10,659 bases of DNA from Spirochaetia bacterium (GCA_900769975.1 CAAGIR010000211.1:1-10659); one strand, 5' to 3'. Counted from the stretch's first letter, positions 1 to 7,188 are shown. Program-made: numbers and translations. Notes: generated by a model not told the origin, from the sequence alone.

Positions 1-26
1 TCAAAAATGGATTTATTACTATTAAT

Positions 27-45
27 CATACATATATAATGTATG
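27..45. repeat. AT-rich inverted repeat
   Basis: CATACAT (27-33) and ATGTATG (39-45) are perfect 7-bp inverted copies around a 5-nt loop. No gene is visible in 1-411, so this could be an operator or the tail of something upstream of the window. Only the symmetry is seen; the function is unknown. Confidence 0.35.
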
Positions 46-66
46 CGAAACGTTACGAGTTTTACC

Positions 67-86
67 AAAATTCTGGAATTTTTTTT
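67..86 (+). terminator. possible weak terminator hairpin
   Basis: AAAATT and AATTTT pair around CTGG and run straight into a T-tract ending at 86. The stem is entirely A/T apart from a possible inner pair, so it would be weak. It could end a transcript arriving from left of the window. Chance symmetry in AT-rich DNA is an equally good explanation. Confidence 0.25.
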
Positions 87-100
87 GAAAAATTTTTGAT

Positions 101-170
101 TTTTTTGGGTGGAAGGGGGTGGGTGAGTGTGCAGGGTTTGTGCGATGCGGCGTGCCGAGGCTTGAGCAGG
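101..170 (+). repeat. dispersed GC-rich repeat, copy A
   Basis: A T-tract followed by GGGTGG, G-rich GGTGGG runs, a GTGC/GATGC segment and then CCGAGGCTTGAGCAGG. The same order of blocks is found on the opposite strand at 8939-9028 and 10411-10454, where the end block reads CGCGGCTTTACAGG. The G+C content is far above the flanking AT-rich DNA. Open frames crossing it look non-coding. Confidence 0.5.
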
Positions 171-197
171 CGGGCGGGACGCCCGAGTCCGAAGGAC
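171..197. repeat. GC-rich double hairpin next to repeat copy A
   Basis: CGGGCG-GGA-CGCCCG (171-185) is a perfect 6-bp stem with a 3-nt loop. It is followed at once by GTCC-GAA-GGAC (187-197), a 4-bp stem with a 3-nt loop. Both lie inside a roughly 130-bp GC-rich island (about 121-250). They probably belong to the same dispersed repeat family. No T-tract follows, so they are not a standard terminator. Confidence 0.45.
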
Positions 198-265
198 CGA
201 GCCGGGGAGGCGAGCTGGGAAAGGCGACTGGGTAGGCGATGGTTCGCTGGGAATTTTTGGGAAAA

Positions 266-319
266 TTTACATAAATCTAACATTTTTGTTCTTTTTTCTT
301 AACATTTGTATTTTATCTT
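266..319 (+). promoter_or_regulatory. Pho-box-like promoter of the pst operon
   Basis: TTTACA (266-271), CTAACA (277-282) and TTAACA (299-304) begin 11 and 22 bp apart, the helical-turn spacing of PhoB/PhoP sites. They resemble the TTAACA-type hexamers of the Bacillus PhoP box. A -10-like TATCTT (314-319) follows the last hexamer after 9 bp, with no good -35, as expected of an activated Pho promoter. The promoter of the porin gene at 6026-6078 repeats this design. The transcript would have a leader of roughly 85 nt before pstS. Confidence 0.55.
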
Positions 320-411
320 CTTATTTGTAAATCTTTTTGGATTTGTGCACATTGCTTTTGGGCGCTTTGTGGGGCTTTGGCATGTGGCACGGAAATTTTA
401 TGGAGGCTGAT

Positions 412-1275
412 ATGAAAATCGGTTTGAAAAAAATTGTTGGGTTGGGTTTGTTGATGACGGTGGCTGCTTCTTGTTTTGGGGCTAGTAAATGGAAGAAAAC
501 TGCTAATATCGATGTAATTAGTCGTGAAGATGGTTCTGGTACTCGTGGCGCTTTTATTGAACTTTTTGGTATTCAAAAAAAAGACGCTAACGGAAAAAAA
601 GTTGATTACACTACTGACGAAGCTGCTATTACTAATTCTACTGCGGTTATGCTTACTAGTGTTGCTGGTGATAGATATGCTATTGGTTATGTTTCGCTTG
701 GTTCGTTAAATGATTCTGTTAAGGCTGTTAAGATTGACGGGGCTGTTCCTAGCGTTGATGAAATTAATAAGGGTAATTACAAGATTAGTCGTCCTTTTAA
801 TATTGCGGTTAAAGATAATCTTTCTGATGCGGCTGCTGATTTTATTAATTTTATTTTGAGTGATGACGGTCAGGCTGTAATTGCGGCTAACAAATACATA
901 AAGGTTAAATCTTCGGCTGGTTATAAATCTTCTGGTGCTAAGGGTAAAATCGTTGTGGCTGGTAGTTCTTCTGTTAGTCCTGTTATGGAAAAATTGATTG
1001 AACAGTATAATGAGGTTAATCCTAATGCTACGGTGGAACTTCAGACTTCTGATTCTACTACTGGTGTTACTAATGCTATTAATGGTACTTGTGATATCGG
1101 TATGGCTAGTCGTGCTTTGAAATCTTCTGAAATTGAAAAAGGTGTAAAGGAAATTACTATTGCGATTGACGGTATTGCTGTTGTGGTAAATAAGGAAAAT
1201 CCTATTGATAATCTTTCGAAAGCTCAGGTGGAAGCTATTTTTACTGGTGCTGTTGAAAAGTGGAATAAAATCTAA
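412..1275 (+). CDS. pstS: phosphate-binding protein PstS, circularly permuted
   Basis: High-affinity phosphate-binding subunit of the Pst ABC importer, exported to the periplasm and probably lipid-anchored. It has 287 residues. Start ATG 412 has GGAGG (402-406) 5 nt upstream and gives a clean signal peptide: Lys-rich N-terminus, hydrophobic core, then a permissive spirochaetal lipobox before Cys21 (cleavage after Ala24 is also possible). An in-frame ATG 25 codons upstream has no such support. Phosphate-binding motifs are all present but in swapped order: SREDGSGTRGAF at 37-48 and the YVSLGSLNDSVKA region at 93-105 come before GSSSVSP (184-190), TSDSTTG (212-218) and CDIGMASR (227-234). In the usual PstS the latter block is N-terminal. 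The protein begins ..SKWKK and ends ..EKWNKI, both matching the same inter-half linker. The frame is open throughout, so this is not a frameshift artefact. Family assignment is secure; the permutation is read directly from motif order. Confidence 0.93.
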   Translation: MKIGLKKIVGLGLLMTVAASCFGASKWKKTANIDVISREDGSGTRGAFIELFGIQKKDANGKKVDYTTDEAAITNSTAVMLTSVAGDRYAIGYVSLGSLNDSVKAVKIDGAVPSVDEINKGNYKISRPFNIAVKDNLSDAAADFINFILSDDGQAVIAANKYIKVKSSAGYKSSGAKGKIVVAGSSSVSPVMEKLIEQYNEVNPNATVELQTSDSTTGVTNAINGTCDIGMASRALKSSEIEKGVKEITIAIDGIAVVVNKENPIDNLSKAQVEAIFTGAVEKWNKI

Positions 1276-1329
1276 TTATGCAGGGAGTAGGGCTGATAAA
1301 GTCTTACTATGTTGTGATAAATCTAACGG

Positions 1330-1387
1330 TGGAGTCAAGGTTTTGGGCGTAACACATAAGCATAAATGTTAGCGTGCCTTGACTCTA
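1330..1387 (+). promoter_or_regulatory. pstS-pstC intercistronic stem-loop
   Basis: GAGTCAAGG (1332-1340) is the exact reverse complement of CCTTGACTC (1377-1385). A G-U and a T-A pair extend the stem to 1330/1387. The loop of 36 nt contains a smaller TAACA/TGTTA pair (1350-1354, 1367-1371). There is no T-tract after it. It sits after pstS and just ahead of the pstC ribosome-binding region, so it may protect the pstS message or reduce pstC translation, giving more binding protein than permease. The structure is seen; the role is inferred. Confidence 0.55.
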
Positions 1388-1416
1388 AGTTGTCAGAAGG
1401 AGGCTTGAGGAATTGT

Positions 1417-2268
1417 ATGAAGGTTCGTGAAAAAGTGTGGGAAATTGCCTTTTTATGTGCTGCGGCTTTTAGTATTCTGGCGGTGTTTTTAATCTGTTTG
1501 TTTTTGTTTGCAAACGGTTTGCCTGCTATGACGAAAATTGGTTTTGGCGATTTTTTGCTTGGTACTAAATGGAAGCCTGGTAATGATTTGTACGGCATTT
1601 TTCCGATGATTGTGGGCAGTCTGTATGTTACGGCGGGTGCTATCATTTTTGGTGTTCCAATCGGCTTGATGACGGCTATTTTTCTTTCAAAATTTTGTCC
1701 TAAAAGGCTTAAAAAATTTTTGAAGATGGCTATCGATTTGCTTGCTGGTATTCCTAGTGTAGTTTACGGCTTTTTTGGTCTAATGGTGATTGTTCCTTTT
1801 GTGCGCAATGTTTTTGGCGGTAATGGTTCTTCTATTCTTACGGCTTCTATTTTGCTTGGAATGATGATTTTGCCTACTATCATCAGCGTTTCTGAATCTG
1901 CTATTAATGCTGTTCCGCTTTCTTATTATGAGGGTGCCAGAGCGTTGGGGGCTACTCATGAACGTGGTGTTTTTGCTGCAACTATTCCTGCGGCTAAATC
2001 TGGAATTATGGCGGGTATTATTCTTGGCATTGGGCGTGCTATTGGTGAAACGATGGCGGTTATTATGGTTGCAGGAAATCAGGCGCGTATGCCTAATTCT
2101 ATTCTTAAAGGTGTAAGGACTTTGACGGCGAACATTGTTATAGAAATGGGATATGCTACTGATTTACACAGGGAAGCACTGATTGCAACTGGTGTTGTTC
2201 TGTTTGTGTTTATCCTGCTTATTAATCTGTGTTTTAATGCCTTGAAAAATCGCAGTATGAAAGGATAG
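1417..2268 (+). CDS. pstC: phosphate ABC transporter permease PstC
   Basis: One of the two inner-membrane permease subunits of the Pst importer, pairing with PstA and driven by PstB. It has 283 residues, slightly short for PstC. Hydrophobic spans are visible at about 11-33, 62-90, 104-128, 138-158, 195-219 and 254-275. The cytoplasmic EAA-type loop that contacts the ATPase is EGARALGATHERGVFAATIP (172-191), followed by the typical GRAIGETMAV. Start ATG 1417 is preferred: GAGG at 1407-1410 is 6 nt upstream and a stronger AAGGAGG (1397-1403) is 13 nt upstream. An in-frame ATG at 1366 lies inside the intercistronic hairpin and adds a non-homologous N-terminus. The gene follows pstS by 141 nt and shares its T-rich third positions. 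Confidence 0.93.
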   Translation: MKVREKVWEIAFLCAAAFSILAVFLICLFLFANGLPAMTKIGFGDFLLGTKWKPGNDLYGIFPMIVGSLYVTAGAIIFGVPIGLMTAIFLSKFCPKRLKKFLKMAIDLLAGIPSVVYGFFGLMVIVPFVRNVFGGNGSSILTASILLGMMILPTIISVSESAINAVPLSYYEGARALGATHERGVFAATIPAAKSGIMAGIILGIGRAIGETMAVIMVAGNQARMPNSILKGVRTLTANIVIEMGYATDLHREALIATGVVLFVFILLINLCFNALKNRSMKG

Positions 2269-2274
2269 GCTAAA

Positions 2275-2343
2275 TAAATTAATTTAATCTTTTATCTGTC
2301 CATTAGTCTTAAAAATGTATCTAGTAAATGCAAATTAAATTTG
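2275..2343. repeat. AT-rich palindromes between pstC and pstA
   Basis: TAAATTAATTTA (2275-2286) is a perfect 12-bp palindrome, and CAAATT-A-AATTTG (2331-2343) is a 6-bp inverted repeat with a 1-nt centre. They lie in the 134-nt pstC-pstA gap, which is unusually wide for this operon. No convincing promoter or terminator is seen. The palindromes may be chance in such AT-rich DNA. Confidence 0.3.
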
Positions 2344-2402
2344 AATAGATTGAAATTGTTGAATTGAGATTAATGGTTTGGTGGAGATTATTGGAGTTTT
2401 TT

Positions 2403-3251
2403 ATGTTGTGTAAAAAGTTGAATAATAATTTGCGTAATAAATTAAAGGCTAGGGGAATCCGTTGTTTTGTCATTTTTTGCAGTGTTATTACGCTGGGTAT
2501 TCTGGCGTTTATGCTTGGCTACATTTTGATAAAAGGTATTCCTTATCTGAATTCTTCTATTTTTTCCTTTCATTATACTTCTGATAACTGTTCTGTCATT
2601 CCTGCTTTAGTTAATACAATTGTTATTACATTTCTAGCGCTTTTGATTGCCTGTCCGCTTGGCATTGGTTCTGCTATTTATCTGGTGGAATACGCTGGCA
2701 AGAAAAATAAATTCGTAAAGATTGTGCGGATGACTACGGAAACGTTAACGGGAATTCCTTCTATTATTTATGGGCTTTTTGGTATGCTGCTTTTTGTGGG
2801 ATTTTTCCACTGGGGGTATTCTATTTTGGCTGGTAGTTTTACTCTGGCTATTATGATTTTGCCTACGATTATGCGTACTACCGAGGAAGCATTACTTGCC
2901 GTTCCCGATAGCTTTAGGGAAGGAAGTTTTGGTCTGGGTGCTGGGAAAATCAGGACTGTGTTTAAAATTGTTTTGCCTTCTGCCATTCCAGGAATTTTGA
3001 GTGGAATTATTCTTGCTACTGGTCGTGTTGTGGGCGAAACGGCGGCTCTTATTTATACGGCTGGTACTGTTGCTCAAATTCCTCCTAATGTTCTGGGGTC
3101 GGGTAGAACGCTTGCTATCCACATGTATGTTTTAAGTTCAGAAGGTTTGCATACAAATCAGGCTTTTGCTACGGCGGTTGTTCTGCTGATTTTAGTTATA
3201 ACGATAAACTTAATTTCTGGTGCACTTGCAAAAAAAATAAGCGACAGATAA
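2403..3251 (+). CDS. pstA: phosphate ABC transporter permease PstA
   Basis: Second inner-membrane permease subunit of the Pst phosphate importer. It has 282 residues, close to the family length. A short basic N-terminus (KARGIR) precedes a first membrane span at about 21-43. Further spans are near 66-95, 114-136, 140-157, 195-220 and 255-276. The EAA-type loop is REGSFGLGAGKIRTVFKIVL (172-191), followed by GRVVGETAAL, the counterpart of GRAIGETMAV in PstC. Start ATG 2403 is chosen because GGAG (2393-2396) is 6 nt upstream. A TTG 13 codons earlier is in frame but has no good ribosome-binding site. It lies 134 nt after pstC and 23 nt before pstB. Confidence 0.93.
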   Translation: MLCKKLNNNLRNKLKARGIRCFVIFCSVITLGILAFMLGYILIKGIPYLNSSIFSFHYTSDNCSVIPALVNTIVITFLALLIACPLGIGSAIYLVEYAGKKNKFVKIVRMTTETLTGIPSIIYGLFGMLLFVGFFHWGYSILAGSFTLAIMILPTIMRTTEEALLAVPDSFREGSFGLGAGKIRTVFKIVLPSAIPGILSGIILATGRVVGETAALIYTAGTVAQIPPNVLGSGRTLAIHMYVLSSEGLHTNQAFATAVVLLILVITINLISGALAKKISDR

Positions 3252-3274
3252 TCAGATAAATAGGATAATATAAT

Positions 3275-4060
3275 ATGTATATGGAAAAAAACAATCAAAA
3301 TCTTAATGACATCAAAATAAAAATTGCTGGTCTGGACTTGTTTTATGCAGATTTTCATGCCCTGCATAATATTAATCTGGATATTCAAAAAAACAAAATT
3401 ACTGCTTTTATCGGGCCGTCTGGCTGCGGAAAGTCAACTTTGCTTAAATCTATCAATAGAATGAATGATATGATTGAAAATTGTAAAATTACTGGCGAAA
3501 TCATCATCGATGGTAAAAATATCCTTGATAAAAAAATAGATGTTAATGAATTGCGTAAAAGAGTGGGAATGGTATTTCAGAAACCAAATCCTTTTGCGAT
3601 GAGTATTTATGATAATATTGCTTTCGGTCCTAGAACTCATGGAATTTCTAAACGTGCAGATTTGGACGAAATTGTGGAAACGTCGCTTAGAAATGCTGCC
3701 ATTTGGGACGAATTTAAAGATAATCTGAAAAAATCTGCTCTGGAACTTTCTGGTGGTCAGCAGCAAAGGCTGTGTATCGCCAGGGCGCTTGCCGTTCAAC
3801 CAGATGTTCTGCTGATGGATGAACCTACATCGGCTTTGGATCCCATTTCTACATCAAAAATTGAAGACTGCGTTATGAAGCTTAAGGACAAATATACGAT
3901 TGTGATTGTTACGCATAATATGCAGCAGGCGGTGAGAATAAGCGACAGGACTGTTTTCTTTCTGCTTGGCGAAATAATAGAAGAAGGCGAGACGGAACAA
4001 ATCTTTTCTATGCCGAAACAAAAAAAGACAGAGGACTATATTTCTGGAAGGTTTGGTTGA
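3275..4060 (+). CDS. pstB: phosphate ABC transporter ATP-binding protein PstB
   Basis: Cytoplasmic ATPase that powers the PstC/PstA channel. It has 261 residues, a normal length. All ABC motifs are intact: Walker A GPSGCGKST (47-55), Q-loop Gln102 in the PstB-typical FQKPNPF, signature LSGGQ (158-162), Walker B VLLMDEPT (178-185), D-loop SALD and H-loop His214. The NRMND stretch after Walker A and the C-terminal DYISGRFG are also characteristic of PstB rather than other importers. AGGA (3262-3265) lies 9 nt before ATG 3275; a second ATG two codons on is less well placed. It follows pstA by 23 nt and so is probably co-transcribed. Confidence 0.96.
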   Translation: MYMEKNNQNLNDIKIKIAGLDLFYADFHALHNINLDIQKNKITAFIGPSGCGKSTLLKSINRMNDMIENCKITGEIIIDGKNILDKKIDVNELRKRVGMVFQKPNPFAMSIYDNIAFGPRTHGISKRADLDEIVETSLRNAAIWDEFKDNLKKSALELSGGQQQRLCIARALAVQPDVLLMDEPTSALDPISTSKIEDCVMKLKDKYTIVIVTHNMQQAVRISDRTVFFLLGEIIEEGETEQIFSMPKQKKTEDYISGRFG

Positions 4061-4062
4061 TG

Positions 4063-4080
4063 TGTATAAAATATTATACA
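4063..4080. promoter_or_regulatory. 18-bp inverted repeat before phoU
   Basis: TGTATAA (4063-4069) and TTATACA (4074-4080) are perfect inverted copies separated by 4 bp. They begin two bases after the pstB stop codon in the 78-nt pstB-phoU gap. The symmetry resembles a small operator or a weak A/T hairpin. No binding protein can be named. Confidence 0.35.
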
Positions 4081-4138
4081 TGTTAAGAATAATATTTGAC
4101 TTAATAACGAAAAAAGTGATTTTTTCTGGGAGTAAAAA

Positions 4139-4774
4139 ATGCGAGATAAATATCAGGAAGAATTGGAACAGTTGAATGCAAGCATAATCAAAATGGGAAA
4201 AATGATTGAAATAGCAATTGAAAGTTCAATCATAGCGTTAATGGGACGTGATGTAGAAGCGGCCAAAACAGTCTCAATTAATGATGATCAAATTGACAGT
4301 ATGGAACGAGATATAGAAGCACAGTGTATGAAAATTTTGCTACAGCAGCAGCCAGTGGCTTCGGATTTGCGTATTGTTACGTCTGCTTTAAAAATGGTTA
4401 CTGATATGGAACGAATTGGCGACCATGCTGCAGACATTGCCGACCTGGTAATTCAAATTCCAGACTGCAAATACAATAAACTGAATACGATTACCGAAAT
4501 GTCCACTCAGATTATTAATATGCTTCACCAAAGTATTCTTTCATATACAGAAAAAGATTTTAATAAAGCACAGAATGTTATTGTTCTTGATGATGTGATA
4601 GACGAATTATATCACGAAATTAAAAAGGATTTAATCGAAAAAATAAAGCAGACGGAAGATGGCGAACAGATTCTGGATTATCTTTTGATTGCAAAATATT
4701 TTGAACGGATAGGTGACCATGCTACAAATATTGCTGAATGGGTGATTTTTGCACTTACTGGCAAGAAAAAATAA
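4139..4774 (+). CDS. phoU: phosphate signalling protein PhoU
   Basis: Cytoplasmic regulator that links the Pst transporter to the PhoR-type sensor, so that the Pho regulon is off when phosphate is plentiful. It has 211 residues, slightly short of the usual 220-240. It has the two-fold repeat of the family: each half ends with the metal-binding helix motif ERIGDHA, at 91-97 (ERIGDHAADIAD) and 189-195 (ERIGDHATNIAE). The rest is predicted all-helical. GGGAG (4128-4132) lies 6 nt before ATG 4139. It is the last classical gene of the pstSCAB-phoU cluster. The sensor and response regulator it would act on are not in the window. Confidence 0.95.
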   Translation: MRDKYQEELEQLNASIIKMGKMIEIAIESSIIALMGRDVEAAKTVSINDDQIDSMERDIEAQCMKILLQQQPVASDLRIVTSALKMVTDMERIGDHAADIADLVIQIPDCKYNKLNTITEMSTQIINMLHQSILSYTEKDFNKAQNVIVLDDVIDELYHEIKKDLIEKIKQTEDGEQILDYLLIAKYFERIGDHATNIAEWVIFALTGKKK

Positions 4775-4809
4775 TCTGGCATCTGGCATATCTGGCAAAA
4801 ATATCTGAC
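4774..4809 (+). repeat. ATCTGGC heptamer repeats after phoU
   Basis: ATCTGGC occurs at 4774-4780, 4781-4787 and 4790-4796, with the variant ATCTGAC at 4803-4809. The first copy overlaps the phoU stop codon. The copies are in direct orientation and form no stable hairpin. They could have arisen by slippage. Confidence 0.45.
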
Positions 4810-4871
4810 AGGGAAGTTTTGAAGAGAAAATACAGAAAATCTTGAAGTCATTTTAGAAAGGAAAATTTGAC

Positions 4872-6029
4872 ATGCGAAAAAATAACAGCGGTGACGGTGA
4901 AAATTCCATAAAAAATAAAAAAAATAACGTTGTAATCTGCCTGTTTTTTGTGCTGATGATAATCCTGCTGTTTGTTCCTACTGGTTTTGAAGGCGCCGTT
5001 CAGTTTAAGGATGCCGAAAAATGCCGTGCAAAAGTCCTGAACGTTGATAATTCCTTGATTATTGACATTGGGCTTATCCGTACTGGACAGCAGGTGTGCG
5101 AAGTTGAGTTTTTAAGCGGAATTTTTAAACATCAAACGGCAGATGGATGGAATCTTTTAAGCGGTTCACTTGCACAGGATAAACTTTTTCACGAAGGCGA
5201 TGTAGTGCAGTGCATTATCCATCATGATAAAGATGACATTATTTCTGTAAATTTAATCGATTATTACAGATTGCATGGGGAACTCATTCTGGCAGTTGCT
5301 TTTGCGTGTTTTCTGATTATCTTTGCAGGAAAAACAGGTTGCCGTTCTGTGTTGTCTTTTATCCTTACAGTTCTGATTATCTGGAAAATTCTTGTTCCTT
5401 TCTATTTAAAAGGTTTTGAGCCAATAATAACAGGACTAATAATTACTGGATTTTTAACGGCTGTAATTTTGCTTTTGGTTTACGGTTTTGATAAAAGATT
5501 TCTTTCCTCGTTCTGTGGTGCCATGTTGGGAATTAGTTTTGCGGCAATTCTGTCTGTAATCTGCACGAAAGGATTTAAAATTCATGGAGCAGTGATGTCA
5601 AATTCCGAAAGTCTTTTGTACTCTGGATTTGAAAACCTGAACCTTACAAAAATTTTCATTTCTTCTGTATTTGTTGGCGCTGCAGGTTCCATTATGGATT
5701 TGAGCGTCGACATCACATCGGCAGTAAATGAAGTTGTTCGTAATTGTCCGCAAATTTCTACAAAAAATGCTATAAAATCGGGAATGGAAGTTGCCAAAGC
5801 GGCTATGGGAACAATGACAACAACTTTACTTCTGGCATATTCTGGAACCTGCATTGCATTGTTTATGACATTTATGGCACAAGGCACCCCAGTATATAAT
5901 ATCCTCAACAATAATGTTGTCGCCGCAGAAATCATAAATACCGTGGCAGGAAGTTTCGGACTGGCAAGCACCGCACCATTTACAGCATTTATGAGCGGCA
6001 TAATTTTGACAAAAAAAACCAAATTTTAA
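4872..6029 (+). CDS. YibE/F-family multi-pass membrane protein
   Basis: Recognised as a YibE/F-like integral membrane protein, a family of unknown biochemical function often suspected to be a transporter. It has 385 residues. There is a membrane span at about 20-37, then a roughly 95-residue soluble segment outside the membrane rich in beta character (41-135), then about seven further spans (137-153, 157-178, 185-205, 211-232, 262-278, 313-335, 348-378). The family hallmark is the GAAGSIMDLSVDITSAVNEV segment (269-288) followed by a conserved amphipathic stretch. AGG at 4859-4861 is 10 nt before ATG 4872, a modest ribosome-binding site. It starts 97 nt after phoU with no terminator seen between them, so it may be read from the pst transcript and could have a phosphate-linked role. 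That link is inference only. Confidence 0.8.
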   Translation: MRKNNSGDGENSIKNKKNNVVICLFFVLMIILLFVPTGFEGAVQFKDAEKCRAKVLNVDNSLIIDIGLIRTGQQVCEVEFLSGIFKHQTADGWNLLSGSLAQDKLFHEGDVVQCIIHHDKDDIISVNLIDYYRLHGELILAVAFACFLIIFAGKTGCRSVLSFILTVLIIWKILVPFYLKGFEPIITGLIITGFLTAVILLLVYGFDKRFLSSFCGAMLGISFAAILSVICTKGFKIHGAVMSNSESLLYSGFENLNLTKIFISSVFVGAAGSIMDLSVDITSAVNEVVRNCPQISTKNAIKSGMEVAKAAMGTMTTTLLLAYSGTCIALFMTFMAQGTPVYNILNNNVVAAEIINTVAGSFGLASTAPFTAFMSGIILTKKTKF

Positions 6030-6078
6030 CATTTCCTTACAAGAACTTCTGCAAAATTTAACATTTCATTTTTATGAT
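6026..6078 (+). promoter_or_regulatory. Pho-box-like promoter of the porin-phosphatase unit
   Basis: TTAACA (6026-6031), CTTACA (6036-6041) and TTAACA (6058-6063) begin 10 and 22 bp apart. The last is followed after 9 bp by TATGAT (6073-6078), a five-of-six match to the -10 consensus. This mirrors the pstS promoter: three hexamers, a vacant third slot, 9 bp, then the -10. The outer TTAACA hexamers both sit in TTTAACATTTC blocks. The leader to the downstream gene would be about 65 nt. Confidence 0.55.
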
Positions 6079-6149
6079 GATTTCAAAGTTGCGTTATACA
6101 GGTACAGGAAAAACTTGTGGCGCAGAAAAATTTTTTTGGAGGTTCAAAA

Positions 6150-7145
6150 ATGAACAGAATGAACAAGTTATTTGTTTCAATTTTAGCAGGTGCAGCTTTG
6201 TCGGGAAGTCTAAGTGCGCAGTCAGTTTCATTAACAAATATTTTTGGAGGAAATACTGATAACACAGCCGCAAAAGATTTAATTTCATTTGATAAAGACT
6301 GGAATAAAAATGATATGAGTTTTGGCGACAGAATTCAGTTTGATTTATCCTCAGAAAAATTAGACTCAAGAATAAGACTTGATCTTGCCGCTCCTACACT
6401 TGACGGAAAAAATACTACACTTCGTTTACGCGGATATGTTGCGTACAAGCCTTGGGAATTTTTACATGTCATAGCAGGAAATAACTTTTTTTCAAAATAC
6501 GCAGTTTCATCGGCACAATTGCTTGCAGTAGACGATTATGTAAATTATGGAAAATTATGCGATGATAACGGCCTGGGATTTCTTTTTAATTTTGGAGATT
6601 TGACAGTTGCCGCAAGTATCGCTGCAGAATCAAGATTAAATTTGAATGCTGGAGCAACTTATAAAATAAAAGACGTTGCAAGTTTTGGCGTAACAGTTCA
6701 GGATTTTACCACAGATGCAATCAGTTTCGGAGTTTACGCAGGATTGCTTGCCGTAGAAAATCTTAAATTAAATGCTGGATATATCTACAATTACAACAAT
6801 TCTTCATATATAAGCCCAGCAAAGAATGTCGCACAACTTTCAGCAGGATATAATTTTAATGATTTAGGTTTAGGACTTTTTGCCGACGTTCAGGTAGGCC
6901 TGGCAGAAAATATTCCAGTATTTGGGGCAGTTCGTGCAACATACAAAGTGTCACAAAACGTAACATTAAATGCAAAAATTACGGCAAACATTAATTCGTC
7001 AGAAATAAAAGTTACAGCATATCCGTTTGCAGACATAAAAATTCCGCTTGGAACAATTCGTACAGGCGTAAGGGTAAACGTAACACAGGACGGTTATGCA
7101 GGACTTTCTTTGCCATTATCTTGGACATACAAAATATCAAAATAA
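6150..7145 (+). CDS. putative outer-membrane beta-barrel, porin-like
   Basis: I do not recognise a specific family; the features point to a secreted outer-membrane barrel of 331 residues. A signal peptide (MNRMNKLFVSILAGAALSGS..) ends with a likely cleavage after Ala23. The mature part is a series of short alternating hydrophobic/polar strands with aromatic girdle residues, such as LRLRGYVAYK (91-100), LKLNAGYIYNY (205-215) and LGLGLFADVQVG (239-250), separated by Asn/Asp-rich turns. The C-terminus is ..LSWTYKISK, without the classical terminal Phe. GGAGG (6138-6142) is 7 nt before ATG 6150; a GTG 11 codons earlier is in frame but poorly supported. Its Pho-box-like promoter and position before an alkaline phosphatase suggest a phosphate-starvation porin comparable in role to PhoE or OprP, though no homology to those is claimed. 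Confidence 0.7.
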   Translation: MNRMNKLFVSILAGAALSGSLSAQSVSLTNIFGGNTDNTAAKDLISFDKDWNKNDMSFGDRIQFDLSSEKLDSRIRLDLAAPTLDGKNTTLRLRGYVAYKPWEFLHVIAGNNFFSKYAVSSAQLLAVDDYVNYGKLCDDNGLGFLFNFGDLTVAASIAAESRLNLNAGATYKIKDVASFGVTVQDFTTDAISFGVYAGLLAVENLKLNAGYIYNYNNSSYISPAKNVAQLSAGYNFNDLGLGLFADVQVGLAENIPVFGAVRATYKVSQNVTLNAKITANINSSEIKVTAYPFADIKIPLGTIRTGVRVNVTQDGYAGLSLPLSWTYKISK

Positions 7146-7173
7146 AAGATGATAAAAATTGTTTATTACAAAA

Positions 7174-7188
7174 GGTTGCGTAGCAATC
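7174..7188 (+). promoter_or_regulatory. small hairpin between porin and phosphatase genes
   Basis: GGTTGC (7174-7179) pairs with GCAATC (7183-7188) around GTA, with one G-U pair. An A-rich tract follows, so it is not an intrinsic terminator. It sits in the 68-nt gap and could adjust relative expression of the two genes in one transcript. Confidence 0.3.

Noticed and set aside
39..302. 87-codon + frame through the GC-rich island (and its - strand shadow at 62-283)
   Set aside because: It crosses the dispersed repeat and its hairpins, has Arg/Gly-rich low-complexity content, no ribosome-binding site and no recognisable domain. The length reflects few stop codons in GC-rich DNA.
337..411. 25-residue N-terminal extension of PstS
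   Set aside because: ATG 412 has GGAGG at the right distance and yields a proper signal peptide; the extension would bury it.
412..1275. Apparent C-terminal truncation of PstS after ..GAVEKWNKI
   Set aside because: The 'missing' half is present at the N-terminus of the same frame, so the protein is permuted rather than truncated.
2364..2402. TTG start extending PstA by 13 residues
   Set aside because: ATG 2403 has GGAG 6 nt upstream; the extension has no ribosome-binding site.
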